NCBI GenBank assembly: GCA_964590395.1
Contig: CAZPVT010000005.1
Span: 124,001 to 188,000, forward strand
Direction: 5' to 3'
DNA: 64,000 nt
From: JAOABP01 sp964590395
Lineage (GTDB): Bacteria; Hydrothermota; Tepidihabitantia; Tepidihabitantales; Tepidihabitantaceae
Each line of letters starts with the position of its first letter. The stretch's first letter is position 1. Both the position numbers and the translations under genes were made by a program. The notes under the pieces were generated by a model that was given only the letters and a program-made list of their open reading frames with translations, ran no database searches and was not told where the DNA came from. Below are positions 17,050 through 26,760 of the stretch, piece after piece.

Positions 17050-18459
17050 ATGATTCGTTTGATAATGTTTTTTGCTTCTCTTGTTGCTGTTATCTTCGCC
17101 TAGGAGGTTATATGGTCGAGGCAGTAGGATTTCGGTCCGATGAGGCGTTAATCGGCATTACCAGTAAGGGGGGGATGATAATTGGCGTAGGGGGTTATGT
17201 TGATTCAGTTAATTACGATGCCGAGGGACTGATTGTAGTTTTTAATCAATCGGGTGAAACGCTGAACATCGGGACAATAGATCTGGGCGGTGATGAGCTG
17301 TTGATTGATGTCTGCCTGGACAATGAGTTGAACTGCTACATTGCCGGTAATGGCTCACCAGTTGGATTTAACCGTTGGCGACCTAAGGATTTTATCCGCA
17401 ACCCATCATTTCAGGCACCCTACTGTATTATCGCCAACTTTGATTCGCTGGGTAATATGAAATGGGGAATAGTTGAATCGCCCTATGTTGCTACAGGAGT
17501 TGCTGTTGACACTCGGGGCGACTGTTATTCTACCGGGGGCTATGGCGAAGGTTTTTATGATTTCTGCGTTGTGAAGATTCGGCCATCCGGTGATACCGCA
17601 TGGACCAGAATTTTCGATTATAGTTTGATGGATATACTATATCGGCCGGCTAATGACCGTGCGGGCAATCTGATTGCCCCGGGTTTTACATTTGACTTTT
17701 CGACGATGCGCGGAGTTGTTATGAAGGTATAGCCTGCGGGTGAAACGGGGTGGGCGAGGGTTGATAACTCAATGCCTTTGTGGCGTTTGTCAGTGCGGAT
17801 GTGGACGAAATGGAGAGAATCTTTGTTACCGGTTTTTACCGGGGACACAGTTAACATTGATTTACCGGTGATCGGGCTGGACAGTTTTGGAAACGAGCTC
17901 TGGGGTCAGAGTTATGATTTCTCCTATGACGACGAGGGTTGGGTATTGTCAGCGCTCAGGACGGCTACATCTATGTTACCGGCTATAATAGTGATGGGAT
18001 GCGGCGTTCTTAAAACTTCTGGCTGATGACGGTAGTTTGGTCTGGGCTGAGCGGTATGACTTTGGTGGCTACGAGTACTTTCAGGATGTAATGGTGGGTG
18101 AGGATGGTAATCCAATCGCTGGCGGTTTTACTGACTACTCAAGCGCTACCCCTTATGACCTGCTTCTCACCAAATTTGTCCCCAGCATAGGGATTACCCA
18201 GTTAGAAAAATTTCGGGGATATGGGAAGAGAATTGTTGGATTCAAAACGGGGAACTTTGTTTAATGCTTACCTCAGGGGAAACTACGATTTAGAGATATT
18301 TGATCTTTCGGGAAGGGGTGTAGCGAGATTTTACCGGCAGTTTTTAGTCAGGGGCAGAATCGATTACATCTCGGTAAGGTTGCCAGTAGTATTTATATTG
18401 TCCCGCTAACCGAGCCGAGTGGCAGAATAAACACTCAAAAGGCAGTGATGGTAAAGTGA
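17050..18459 (+). pseudogene. Decayed secreted beta-propeller-type protein with C-terminal sorting tail
   Basis: An AAAGGAGG site and ATG (17050) begin a typical signal peptide (MIRLIMFFASLVAVIFA), which runs straight into TAG at 17101. Similar protein continues in shifting frames. Frame 17112-17732 contains propeller-like strands (CIIANFDSLGNMKW, VAVDTRGDCYSTGGYG, DFCVVKIRPSGDTAWTRIF). An in-frame stop at 17730 follows, then frame changes near 17765, 17845, 17955, 18005 and 18235. The end still encodes a sorting-type tail (NYDLEIFDLSGRGVARF, then SIYIVPLTEPSGR and QKAVMVK before TGA at 18457). A promoter (TTGACC 17001, TTTATA 17024, 17-nt spacer) survives. At least six lesions argue for a true pseudogene rather than a single sequencing error. 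Confidence 0.85.
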
Positions 18460-18519
18460 TTATTGGCGACCGGAAGTAACATAGGGAGTTCTAGCCAATA
18501 TTAGCGATAATTTATACAT

Positions 18520-18547
18520 TTGACTTTTGGAAAAGTTGGGATAAATT
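18520..18547 (+). promoter_or_regulatory. Promoter of the tRNA-Ser(UGA) unit
   Basis: TTGACT (18520-18525), a 16-nt spacer and TAAATT (18542-18547) lie 22 nt before the tRNA. Confidence 0.5.
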
Positions 18548-18569
18548 AATGAAGGCAGTTCTCTATTTG

Positions 18570-18657
18570 GGAGGGCTAGCCTAATCTGGTAAGGCAGCAG
18601 ACTTGAAATCTGCCGATCCGGCGACGGGTCTTGCGGGTTCGAATCCTGCGCCCTCCG
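18570..18657 (+). tRNA. tRNA-Ser (TGA)
   Basis: 88 nt class II tRNA. The acceptor pairs GGAGGGC with GCCCTCC; the anticodon stem GCAGA/TCTGC closes loop CTTGAAA (anticodon TGA). A long variable arm (GATCCGGCGACGGGTC) is present and the discriminator is G. Confidence 0.96.
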
Positions 18658-18720
18658 TTTTAAAAACCGGTTTTGGATTGATTTTTTGTATTATAGATGT
18701 TTTTGTTTATAAAATAAAAA

Positions 18721-18809
18721 GGAGAGGTGGCCGAGAGGCTGAAGGCAACCGCTTGCTAAGCGGTTATACCCCTAACCGGGTATCAAGGGTTCGAATCCCT
18801 TCCTCTCCG
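18721..18809 (+). tRNA. tRNA-Ser (GCT)
   Basis: 89 nt class II tRNA. The acceptor pairs GGAGAGG with CCTCTCC; the anticodon stem closes loop TTGCTAA (anticodon GCT). A long variable arm (TACCCCTAACCGGGTA) is present. gltX starts 30 nt downstream with no Shine-Dalgarno site, so the two may share a transcript. Confidence 0.96.
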
Positions 18810-18839
18810 CTGGTAATTAATTCTGGCTATTAACCGCCA

Positions 18840-20420
18840 ATGGGCGATAAAACCGTCCGTGTGAGGATTGCCCCTTCCCCAACCGGTGCTTTGCATCTGG
18901 GTTTAGCAAGGACCGCTCTTTATAATTACCTGTTTGCACGGAGAAATAAAGGTATTTTTATTCTGCGGATTGATGATACCGATGAAAATCGCAATCAGCC
19001 TGAAATGCTGAAACCAATTCTTGCTGGTCTGCGTTGGTTAGGGCTTAACTGGGATGAGGGGCCGCTGGTCGGCGGTCCTTATGAGCCATATTTTCAGTCT
19101 CAACGCAAGGAGATATATCAGGCAGCAGTTAGCAAACTTTTGGAAGTCGGTGCTGCTTATAAGGACTACGCTACACCGGAAGAGGTGTCGGCGGAGCGGG
19201 AGCAGGCAAGGAGAGAAGGAAAAACTTTTCGTTACAGCCGGCGGTGGTGCGCAGAAACCACAGCCGATTGTGCCCGATTCGAAGCCCAGGGCAGAAAACC
19301 GGTGATCCGCTTGAAGATGCCGATGGAGGGTAAGATCGTTATTAACGATTTAATTAGAGGTAGGGTTGAATTTGATCTGAGTTTGGAGCAGGATCATGTA
19401 ATTCAACGTCAGGATGGGAGTTTTCTTTATCATTTAACCAGCGCGGTCGACGACGGGGAGATGGGTATTACACACATCATCCGGGCTGAAGAGCACCTTT
19501 CCAACACACCGCGCCAGATATTTATACTCCAAAACTTGGGGTATAGTTTACCGGAATTTGCTCATCTTCCCTATGTTGCAGAACCAGGGAGTAAAAATAA
19601 ACTGAGTAAACGGAAATTAAAAGAGTACATAAAGAAAAAGGATTTTGCCGAACTCTTGGCAAGGGGGGGAAAGATCGCCCGCCGGCTTAACTGGCAGTTG
19701 TCTCCGGAGATTTTTAATCCGGTGGTAATCGATTTCTATCAGCGGACCGGTTTTTTGCCTGAGGCGTTGATTAACTATCTGGCGCTGCTTGGCTGGTCTT
19801 ATGACGACCGTACCGAATTTTTTTCGCTGGCAGAACTTACTCAGGTATTTTCGCTGGATAAGGTGGTTCGTTCACCGGCAAGTTTTGACCCGCAAAAACT
19901 TATTGCCTTTCAGGTGCATTATTTGATGGAATTACCGGTAGAAAAGCGAACAGAACTGGTGCTCCCTTATCTACTTCAGGCCGGAGTTATTACCTCGCCG
20001 GTGGAACTTTCGGTAAAAGAAATGGTCAAAAAAATAGCCCAAGCGGCCGGTGATCGAATCAAAATTGCCGGTGATATACTCGATTATAAGTATTTCTTTG
20101 TTCCGGATGAGCAACTAAACTATGATGAGAAGGCGGTCAAGCGCTGGCTTGCTGATAGTCGGCAAAAGCAGATTCTCAGTGCGGTACGGGAGACCCTTGC
20201 TCAAATCGACTCTTTTGAGGTGGACAGGTTGCATACCGAGCTGGAGTTATTCATTAAACAGCAGGGCGTCAAAGGTATGGAGTTGAGCCAGATTTTGCGT
20301 GTGGCGGTTACAGGTCGTGATTATGGATTTGGTATCAATGAGGTGTTGGCGATATTAGGTAAGAACAGAGTAATTAACCGGATTGACCGGATTCTGTCCA
20401 AAGCGGTTCTCCCATTTTGA
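18840..20420 (+). CDS. gltX: Glutamyl-tRNA synthetase
   Basis: 526 aa, somewhat longer than the usual 465-490. It attaches glutamate to tRNA-Glu in the cytoplasm. The class I signatures are APSPTGALHLGLART (HIGH-type HLGL at 19-22) and KLSKRK (KMSKS-type, 254-259); IRAEEHLSNTPRQ is the typical GluRS block. The C-terminal helical anticodon-binding domain runs to the end (GVKGMELSQILRVAVTG). It lies immediately upstream of glnS. Because the organism has a GlnRS, this GluRS is probably discriminating, but the sequence alone does not prove that. Confidence 0.96.
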   Translation: MGDKTVRVRIAPSPTGALHLGLARTALYNYLFARRNKGIFILRIDDTDENRNQPEMLKPILAGLRWLGLNWDEGPLVGGPYEPYFQSQRKEIYQAAVSKLLEVGAAYKDYATPEEVSAEREQARREGKTFRYSRRWCAETTADCARFEAQGRKPVIRLKMPMEGKIVINDLIRGRVEFDLSLEQDHVIQRQDGSFLYHLTSAVDDGEMGITHIIRAEEHLSNTPRQIFILQNLGYSLPEFAHLPYVAEPGSKNKLSKRKLKEYIKKKDFAELLARGGKIARRLNWQLSPEIFNPVVIDFYQRTGFLPEALINYLALLGWSYDDRTEFFSLAELTQVFSLDKVVRSPASFDPQKLIAFQVHYLMELPVEKRTELVLPYLLQAGVITSPVELSVKEMVKKIAQAAGDRIKIAGDILDYKYFFVPDEQLNYDEKAVKRWLADSRQKQILSAVRETLAQIDSFEVDRLHTELELFIKQQGVKGMELSQILRVAVTGRDYGFGINEVLAILGKNRVINRIDRILSKAVLPF

Positions 20421-20445
20421 CATCAGAGGAGCAGTTTGATATGAT
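20417..20445 (+). promoter_or_regulatory. Promoter of glnS inside the gltX stop region
   Basis: TTGACA (20417-20422, overlapping the gltX TGA), a 17-nt spacer and TATGAT (20440-20445) lie 11 nt before the ATG at 20457. A 3-5 nt leader is predicted. Confidence 0.65.
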
Positions 20446-20456
20446 AAATAATTTCT

Positions 20457-22172
20457 ATGAGTTGGGATAACGAGAAAAAGTCGGGTCCTGATTTCATCAG
20501 GCGCATAATTAACGAGGACTTGGCGTCGGGTAGATTTCAGCCACCGATTGTTACCCGTTTTCCACCCGAACCTAATGGCTATCTCCACATTGGTCATGCC
20601 AAGTCGATCTGTCTGAACTTCGGGATTGCTCAGGAGTATGGTGGCAGGTGTCATCTGCGTTTCGATGACACCAATCCAGAAAAGGAAGAGGAGGAATTTG
20701 TCCGGTCAATAATTGAGGATGTCCGATGGCTAGGATTCGACTGGAGGGATTATTTGTATTACGCTTCGGATTACTATGAGCAGTTGTATCAGTGGGCGGT
20801 AGAGTTGATTAAAAACGGTAAGGCTTATGTGTGTGATCTTTCTCCAGAACAGGTGCGAGAGTATCGGGGAACATTGACCGAGCCGGGTCGAGAAAGTCCG
20901 TATCGGAATCGCTCGGTGGAGGAAAATCTGAAGTTGTTTGATCAGATGCGCAGAGGTGAATTCCCTGATGGTGCCAAAACCCTGCGTGCCAAGATTGATA
21001 TGGCGTCCCCTAATCTGAATATGCGCGATCCGGTGATGTACCGAATTATGCGTGTTCCCCATCACCGCACAGGCGACAAATGGTGCATCTATCCGACATA
21101 CGACTGGGCACACGGTCAGTCCGATGCCATTGAAGGTGTCACCCATTCAATCTGCACGCTGGAGTTTGAAGACCACCGGCCGCTCTATGACTGGTTTATT
21201 GAACAACTTGGAATTCACCACCCACGTCAAGTGGAGTTTGCGCGGTTGAATCTGACCTACACCGTACTAAGCAAGCGTCGGTTGATGGAGTTGGTACAAG
21301 GGGGTTATGTTTCAGGTTGGGATGATCCACGCATGCCGACGATCGCTGGATTACGGCGGCGTGGGTATACCCCGGAGTCAATAAGAAACTTCTGTGAGAT
21401 AATCGGAGTCGCCAAAGCAGAGACAGTTGTTTCGATCGACCTTTTGGAGCACTGTGTGCGAGAAGATCTGAACCGACGGGCAGAACGTCGGATGGCGGTA
21501 TTGAAGCCATTAAAGGTGGTGATTGAAAACTACCCCGAAGGGCAGGTTGAGGAGCTGGTGGCACTCAACAATCCCGAAGATTCCAATGCCGGCACCCGAC
21601 TTGTACCTTTTTCCCGGGAGATTTACATTGAACAAGATGATTTCCGTGAGGAGCCACCGCCCAAATACTACCGTTTAGCTCCGGGAAGAGAAGTACGGTT
21701 GCGTTATGCCTATTTCGTCAAATGTGTCGGGGTGACTAAAGATGAGCAGGGGCGTATTAAGGAACTCCGCTGTACCTATGATCCCCAGACTCGCGGCGGT
21801 AACGCGCCGGATAAAGGGAGAGCTAAGGCAACCATTCACTGGGTATCTGTGCCCCACGCTGTTAATGCCGAAGTTCGGCTTTACGATCGGTTATTTACTA
21901 TGCCGGACCCGGATGAAGTGCTACCGGGGAAGGACTGGAGGGCAAATATTAACCCCGATTCACTGGTGGTATTAGCGGAGTGTAAATTAGAACCGAGTTT
22001 TAATGATGTCAAGCCCGGTGAGATATTTCAGTTTGAACGGCTGGGCTATTTCTGCGCGGATTTGAAAGACTGTCAGCCAGGCCGGCTGGTTTTCAATCGT
22101 ACCGTTACGCTCAAGGATACCTGGGTGAAGATCGAACAGAAAATGAAAGAAACACGAAAGGAGGAAAGGTGA
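20457..22172 (+). CDS. glnS: Glutaminyl-tRNA synthetase
   Basis: 571 aa. It charges tRNA-Gln directly with glutamine, so Gln-tRNA would not need the GatCAB amidotransferase route. Motifs are FPPEPNGYLHIGHAKSIC (HIGH at 44-47), RFDDTNPEKEEEEF, YPTYDWAHGQSDAIEGVTHS (a GlnRS signature) and VLSKRRL (KMSKS-type). The C-terminal two-barrel anticodon-binding domain is complete and ends at the usual length. GlnRS is patchily distributed in bacteria and is thought to have spread by transfer from eukaryotes. Adjacent gltX is a distinct enzyme, not a tandem copy. The following gene overlaps its stop by 4 nt. Confidence 0.97.
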   Translation: MSWDNEKKSGPDFIRRIINEDLASGRFQPPIVTRFPPEPNGYLHIGHAKSICLNFGIAQEYGGRCHLRFDDTNPEKEEEEFVRSIIEDVRWLGFDWRDYLYYASDYYEQLYQWAVELIKNGKAYVCDLSPEQVREYRGTLTEPGRESPYRNRSVEENLKLFDQMRRGEFPDGAKTLRAKIDMASPNLNMRDPVMYRIMRVPHHRTGDKWCIYPTYDWAHGQSDAIEGVTHSICTLEFEDHRPLYDWFIEQLGIHHPRQVEFARLNLTYTVLSKRRLMELVQGGYVSGWDDPRMPTIAGLRRRGYTPESIRNFCEIIGVAKAETVVSIDLLEHCVREDLNRRAERRMAVLKPLKVVIENYPEGQVEELVALNNPEDSNAGTRLVPFSREIYIEQDDFREEPPPKYYRLAPGREVRLRYAYFVKCVGVTKDEQGRIKELRCTYDPQTRGGNAPDKGRAKATIHWVSVPHAVNAEVRLYDRLFTMPDPDEVLPGKDWRANINPDSLVVLAECKLEPSFNDVKPGEIFQFERLGYFCADLKDCQPGRLVFNRTVTLKDTWVKIEQKMKETRKEER

Positions 22173-22777
22173 GTTTTCTTTGGCAACTGGAAAAAGGAAA
22201 AGGCGTGCAATTTTTAGCCGGAGTCGCGGCTAAGGTAGCAAAACAAGGCGATGGTAAATGGAAATACCGTGTCCAAATAACGGGTAAACCTGACAAGTAT
22301 GTCCTTTTAGGACTGCAATTCGGTAGCCACATCCTTGCCCGTTTTCCCAAAAATGAATCGAGGGGGTATGAACTGGCAACGACACTTGAGCGGATGGTGA
22401 ACCTAATCGTCAACGAGGGGATCTGGCCTAATTCGGACCTGATTCGCTATGCGGATGCATCCGAGGTAATGAAATTGAGTGGTCCCGCAGACGAAATTGG
22501 CGGTGAGATGCTCGAAGCCGGGCTTATCATCGCCCCCGGTAGTGAGGCACCAACCTTGATTTTTGCGGAGCCATTTAAGGTCCCTGATGAAGCACTGATG
22601 TATTCGGTAATTGCGGTATGGCAAACGCTGATTGGTGTTCTGGATAACACTGGTGTGGAGAAGTTTGATCGGGCACTGCGTTATTTTAATTCTTATTTAG
22701 ATGAAGGGCTCAACTGTTCGGATTCGATGATTGCTGCCAATCTTGCCAACCGCGCATACCGTGCGGCTCTTGAGTAG
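22169..22777 (+). CDS. Unknown protein coupled to glnS
   Basis: 202 aa from a GTG that overlaps the glnS stop (GTGA), with GGAGG upstream, so translation is coupled. No signal peptide or TM segment is visible. The N-terminal strands (GKWKYRVQITGKPDKYVLLGLQ) suggest a small beta domain. The C-terminal half is helical (SVIAVWQTLIGVLDNTGVEK, then SDSMIAANLANRAYRAALE). I recognise no family. Its stop directly abuts the stop of the convergent RND pump gene with no spacer. Confidence 0.65.
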   Translation: MSFLWQLEKGKGVQFLAGVAAKVAKQGDGKWKYRVQITGKPDKYVLLGLQFGSHILARFPKNESRGYELATTLERMVNLIVNEGIWPNSDLIRYADASEVMKLSGPADEIGGEMLEAGLIIAPGSEAPTLIFAEPFKVPDEALMYSVIAVWQTLIGVLDNTGVEKFDRALRYFNSYLDEGLNCSDSMIAANLANRAYRAALE

Positions 22778-25700
22778 TTACTCCTTCAACTCTACCGGTT
22801 TGTTTTTTCGTTCTGATCTTAGTTCAAATATGGTGTAAAGCACCGGGATGAGTACCAGTGGTAGAAATGTTGAAACCAACATACCGCCAACAATTGCTCG
22901 GCCTAAAGGTGACCACAGTTCTGCGCCCTCACCGATCTGAAACGCCAAGGGTAGCATACCGAAAATTGTCGTCAACGAGGTCATCAGGATCGGTCGCAGT
23001 CGAACTCGTCCCGCTTCTTTAACTGCTGCCAGCAGTGCTAATCCTTGTTTACGCCGTAACTGGTTAGTGTAGTCAATGTAAACAATGCCGTTGTTGACCA
23101 CAATTCCGACCAGTATTAGAACACCCAGCAGTGAGATAACAGAGATAGTGGTGCGGGTTATAAATAGTGTCCACAGTACCCCAATTATCGCGAAGGGCAT
23201 CGTGAACATTATGATGAAAGGGTCGCGTAACGATTCAAACTGGGAAGCCATTACGACAAACACGAGTGTCACCGCGATCAAAAGTACTAGGGCAAAATCG
23301 CGGAAGGTGGTGGTCATCTCCTGATATGAACCGGAGAGTTGAATATTAAAGCCAGCTGGCACCGGTATTGTCTTTATCGCCCGGGTAATTTTCTGGGCAA
23401 GTTGGCCAGCAGAGATGCCCTCGGTCCTACCGGTAATTTTGACCACGCGCTGATTGTTCTTGCGTTCCAACTCTATCGGTCCTGTACCGGTGCTTACCGT
23501 AACCAGATTTTTCAATGGTACCGGACCGGTTGGACTGTTGATACTCATACCAAGAATGTCAATCAGTTCGTTCCGCTGTTCTTCTGGCAACCGGAGGAGA
23601 ATATCATATTCCCTACCCATTAACCGGAAGGTGCTGACCGTATTGCCTTGAATCTGGGTGCGCAGGGCAGAGCCAATCTGATAGGGCGTTAAGCCGTAAA
23701 TGGCCGCCTTCTGACGGTCGATTATCAGTTGCAGTTCTGGTTTCCCAGGTTCTCTACCGGATTTTAGATCCACTAACCCTGGTATTGTCTCTATTATTGC
23801 GATCACCTGTCGAGTTAACGAGTCTGCAGTTGCCAGATCGTATCCGGTGATATTCAATTCGATGCCGGTGCTAACACCAGCCATCGCGGTGAAACTCCGT
23901 TCGGTCACTCGCACTCTTAAACCGGGGATTTTTGCTGCGAAGGCACGGATCGTCCTGTCAATCTCGGCTACGGAATGCCGGCGCTCTCGTTTTGGTTTCA
24001 GAATCATGTTGACTGAGCCGGTATGACTGCCAGTTACCCCGCCGAAGATTGCCTGAAATCCCGTCCCAGAACCTAGCTGAACAGTTACCCCTTGAATGTC
24101 ATTGCGCCAATTTTGCAGGATGTAGTTTTCCAATTTGCTTACCGCCCAATCAGTAGTTTTTAAATCGGTGCCGACCGGCATCTCAACAGAGAAGGTATGA
24201 AACTGGCTCTCCTGGGAAGGGAAGAACTCCCTACCAATAAACGGTGTGAGCCCGATACTGAGTAACAGGAGGATCACCGCTCCGAATACAACCAGTCGGC
24301 GATGGCTGAGTGCCCAGCCAACAAGCCTTTCATACCTATCTTCCAGACGACGATAAAACCGTTCACTCCACCCCCTAATACCCTTTTCTGTTCCTCCCTT
24401 CGGTGGCGGTAGATATCTGCTGGTAAGAGTAGGAATTAAGGTCAGGGCGATAACCAGCGAAGCACCGAGCGCTCCGACCACTGCCCATACCAGTTCCCGA
24501 AAAAATACCTGCATCAATCCTCGGACTAAGAGCAGGGGCAGAAAGACCACTACCGTTGTCAAGGTCGAGGCGGTAATTGCCATTCCTACTTCACTTGTGC
24601 CAATGCTGGCAGCACGAACTCGTTCCTCGTTTCTCTCCCGGTAGCGGAAGATCGCTTCAAAGACTACGATACCATTGTCTACGACCATTCCTACCGCTAT
24701 TGCCAGTCCAGCCATAGAGAGGATGTTAATTGAAAATTCCAGCAGGAACATAAAGAAAAGCGCAAAGAATACTGAAAGGGGTATTGCAAAGGCAACAAAC
24801 GCGGTGGCGCGAATGCGACGGAGAAAAAGGAATAGTACCATAACCGCGAGAATACTACCTAAAAGCAAGTTGATAAATACATTGTTTATTGAACGGGCAA
24901 TCTCTCGGGAACTGTCGTAGAAGATAGTTGCGCTGATACCGGTTGGTAATGTTCTCTTCAATTCTTCAAACGTCTGACGCGCCGCCGCCGCAACCCGCAC
25001 AGTATTAGCGTCGGGACGACGTTGAACGACAACGAAAAGGCAGTTTTCGCCATTATAACGCGTCACCGTGAGTTGCTCTTCAGCACCCCAGGTGACTCCA
25101 GCCACATCTTTTAACAAGATCGGACTCATTCCCTTCATTCCGACCGGAGTATTTTTTACCGCTTCCGGACTGTGATATTCGCCGATCAAACGAATCAGAT
25201 ATTCTTTGCCATTACCGACCACCGTTCCTGCCGGATAGTTCAAATTCTGTGCCTTCAGTGTCTGATTTAGCAGGTCGATGGAGATGCCCGCCGCGGTCAG
25301 TTTCTGAATATCGACTTTCACCTGTAACTGCCGTTTAGTTCCGCCGGCGACTATTGCCGAAGCAACTCCTGGTACCCTTTGGAGTGCATCTGCGAGGTCA
25401 TCAGCGGCGTCTCGCAGGGTCAAAGGGTCAACATCACCATATAACCCGATTTGGAGAATCGGCATCATCGAGGCGTCAAGTTTCAAGACAAAGGGGCGCG
25501 TGGCTGCATCCGGTAGTTGGGCAATCGCCATATCCAGCCGGTCCCGAACATCAGCCGCCACGGCATCAAGGTTGGTGCCCCAGGCGAACTGGAGCTGAAT
25601 GATTGAGATGTTTTCGAGTGAGCGTGAGGTGATCTCTTTGAGATTGGAGATCGTTCCCACCCGTTGTTCCAGAGTTTTGGTGACTTCTGCTTCAACCTCT

Positions 25701-25870
25701 AATGGTCCAGCACCGGGATAGGTAGTAACAATTATCACTGAAGGCAGAGTAACTTGGGGAAATATATCTACTGGCATTCGTGAGATGCTGACCGCGCCAA
25801 AGAGAACCAGTACCAGCGATACCAGGATGGTGGTAATGGGGCGGCGAATTGATATGTCGGTGATTTTCAC
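22778..25870 (-). CDS. RND-family inner-membrane efflux pump (AcrB/MexB-like)
   Basis: 1030 aa, the standard length. It uses the proton gradient to export lipophilic compounds through an adaptor and TolC-type channel. Visible are the N-terminal ISIRRPITTILVSLVLVLFGAV, AGLAIAVGMVVDNGIVVFEAIFRY (TM4 with the relay aspartate), GREFFPSQE after TM7 and LGVLILVGIVVNNGIVYIDY in TM10. Two large periplasmic loops sit after TM1 and TM7, giving 12 TM in all. It is the last gene of the TetR-TolC-MFP-RND operon, and its ATG overlaps the adaptor gene end by 4 nt. Substrates cannot be inferred. Confidence 0.95.
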   Translation of the reverse strand: MKITDISIRRPITTILVSLVLVLFGAVSISRMPVDIFPQVTLPSVIIVTTYPGAGPLEVEAEVTKTLEQRVGTISNLKEITSRSLENISIIQLQFAWGTNLDAVAADVRDRLDMAIAQLPDAATRPFVLKLDASMMPILQIGLYGDVDPLTLRDAADDLADALQRVPGVASAIVAGGTKRQLQVKVDIQKLTAAGISIDLLNQTLKAQNLNYPAGTVVGNGKEYLIRLIGEYHSPEAVKNTPVGMKGMSPILLKDVAGVTWGAEEQLTVTRYNGENCLFVVVQRRPDANTVRVAAAARQTFEELKRTLPTGISATIFYDSSREIARSINNVFINLLLGSILAVMVLFLFLRRIRATAFVAFAIPLSVFFALFFMFLLEFSINILSMAGLAIAVGMVVDNGIVVFEAIFRYRERNEERVRAASIGTSEVGMAITASTLTTVVVFLPLLLVRGLMQVFFRELVWAVVGALGASLVIALTLIPTLTSRYLPPPKGGTEKGIRGWSERFYRRLEDRYERLVGWALSHRRLVVFGAVILLLLSIGLTPFIGREFFPSQESQFHTFSVEMPVGTDLKTTDWAVSKLENYILQNWRNDIQGVTVQLGSGTGFQAIFGGVTGSHTGSVNMILKPKRERRHSVAEIDRTIRAFAAKIPGLRVRVTERSFTAMAGVSTGIELNITGYDLATADSLTRQVIAIIETIPGLVDLKSGREPGKPELQLIIDRQKAAIYGLTPYQIGSALRTQIQGNTVSTFRLMGREYDILLRLPEEQRNELIDILGMSINSPTGPVPLKNLVTVSTGTGPIELERKNNQRVVKITGRTEGISAGQLAQKITRAIKTIPVPAGFNIQLSGSYQEMTTTFRDFALVLLIAVTLVFVVMASQFESLRDPFIIMFTMPFAIIGVLWTLFITRTTISVISLLGVLILVGIVVNNGIVYIDYTNQLRRKQGLALLAAVKEAGRVRLRPILMTSLTTIFGMLPLAFQIGEGAELWSPLGRAIVGGMLVSTFLPLVLIPVLYTIFELRSERKNKPVELKE

Positions 25871-26748
25871 TTTTCCTCCGCCTCAGCCACGGCTACCTGC
25901 TGACCATCTTTGGTCAACTCCTTGCCGAGCGTAGCAACCAGTTCACTAGGCTGCAATCCGCTGATGACTTCCACCCATTCATCGCCGTGCAAACCGATAG
26001 TAATCCAGCGGAAACGGGCAATACCTTTTTCGACCACGACGACCTTGTTTTCGTCAGTAGTAAATAGGGCGCTAACCGGTATACTCAGAACATTCCGTTT
26101 TTCCTCAACCGTTATCCGTGCCATTCCTGCCATTCCAGGAACCAGTTTACTTCTGGGGTTGGGTATGGTGATTTCTACGGTTGCGGAGCGGGATTGAGGA
26201 TCAAGCATCGGTGAGACCTGAGTCACGGTGCCGATGAAACTGGTTTCGGGAAATGCGGAAAAGGAGACTGTTGCCTTGGCGCCACGCCGGATATAAGGGA
26301 GATCTGCATCGCTAACCGCGGCTTTCATTTTGATTCGCTCCGAAAACCGGGCGATCGCAGCAAAAGGTATTGTCGGGGAAACCACTTGACCAACCTCAAC
26401 ATAAACTTTTCCCACAACCCCGGCGATCGGCGAACACACTGGTCCGGGTTTATAGTCGATTCCGGGGATGTCATTGACCACATAGGCAATCGGTTCGTCA
26501 ACGCCGATAAAACTGCCCTCTGGTTTGACGATCTCGGTAACGCGGCCGGTAATCTTGGATGTTACGATAACCTGTTGTTCTCCCTGTAAAATACCCAGTA
26601 GTTGTATTGACCGGGTTACGGTTCTTATCTCACAGGGGATGACCTGAACCGCGGGAAGGGACGCAGTTTTTTCCTTTTTTCCTCCGCCACAGCCGTAAAG
26701 GAGTGCGGTAATAATAACAAAAAGTAATCCGGTATTTTTTCTGCTCAT
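25867..26748 (-). CDS. RND efflux periplasmic adaptor (membrane fusion protein)
   Basis: 293 aa, short for the family. A lipobox (ALLYGC, Cys20) anchors it to a membrane. The biotinyl/lipoyl-like and beta-barrel parts are visible in VIVTSKITGRVTEIVKPEGS, CSPIAGVVGKVYVEVGQVV and VEITIPNPRSKLVPGMAGMARI. The long alpha-hairpin of AcrA is essentially missing, as in adaptors that contact the channel differently. The C-terminal GLHGDEWVEVISGLQPSELV is typical. It links the RND pump to the TolC-like protein encoded just upstream. Confidence 0.92.
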   Translation of the reverse strand: MSRKNTGLLFVIITALLYGCGGGKKEKTASLPAVQVIPCEIRTVTRSIQLLGILQGEQQVIVTSKITGRVTEIVKPEGSFIGVDEPIAYVVNDIPGIDYKPGPVCSPIAGVVGKVYVEVGQVVSPTIPFAAIARFSERIKMKAAVSDADLPYIRRGAKATVSFSAFPETSFIGTVTQVSPMLDPQSRSATVEITIPNPRSKLVPGMAGMARITVEEKRNVLSIPVSALFTTDENKVVVVEKGIARFRWITIGLHGDEWVEVISGLQPSELVATLGKELTKDGQQVAVAEAEEK

Positions 26749-26760
26749 TATCTATCCTCC

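Noticed and set aside
17103..17114. AGGAGG followed by ATG at 17112 as a separate gene start
   Set aside because: Spacing to the ATG is only 2-3 nt and the preceding sequence is a signal peptide in another frame; better explained as a frameshifted pseudogene.
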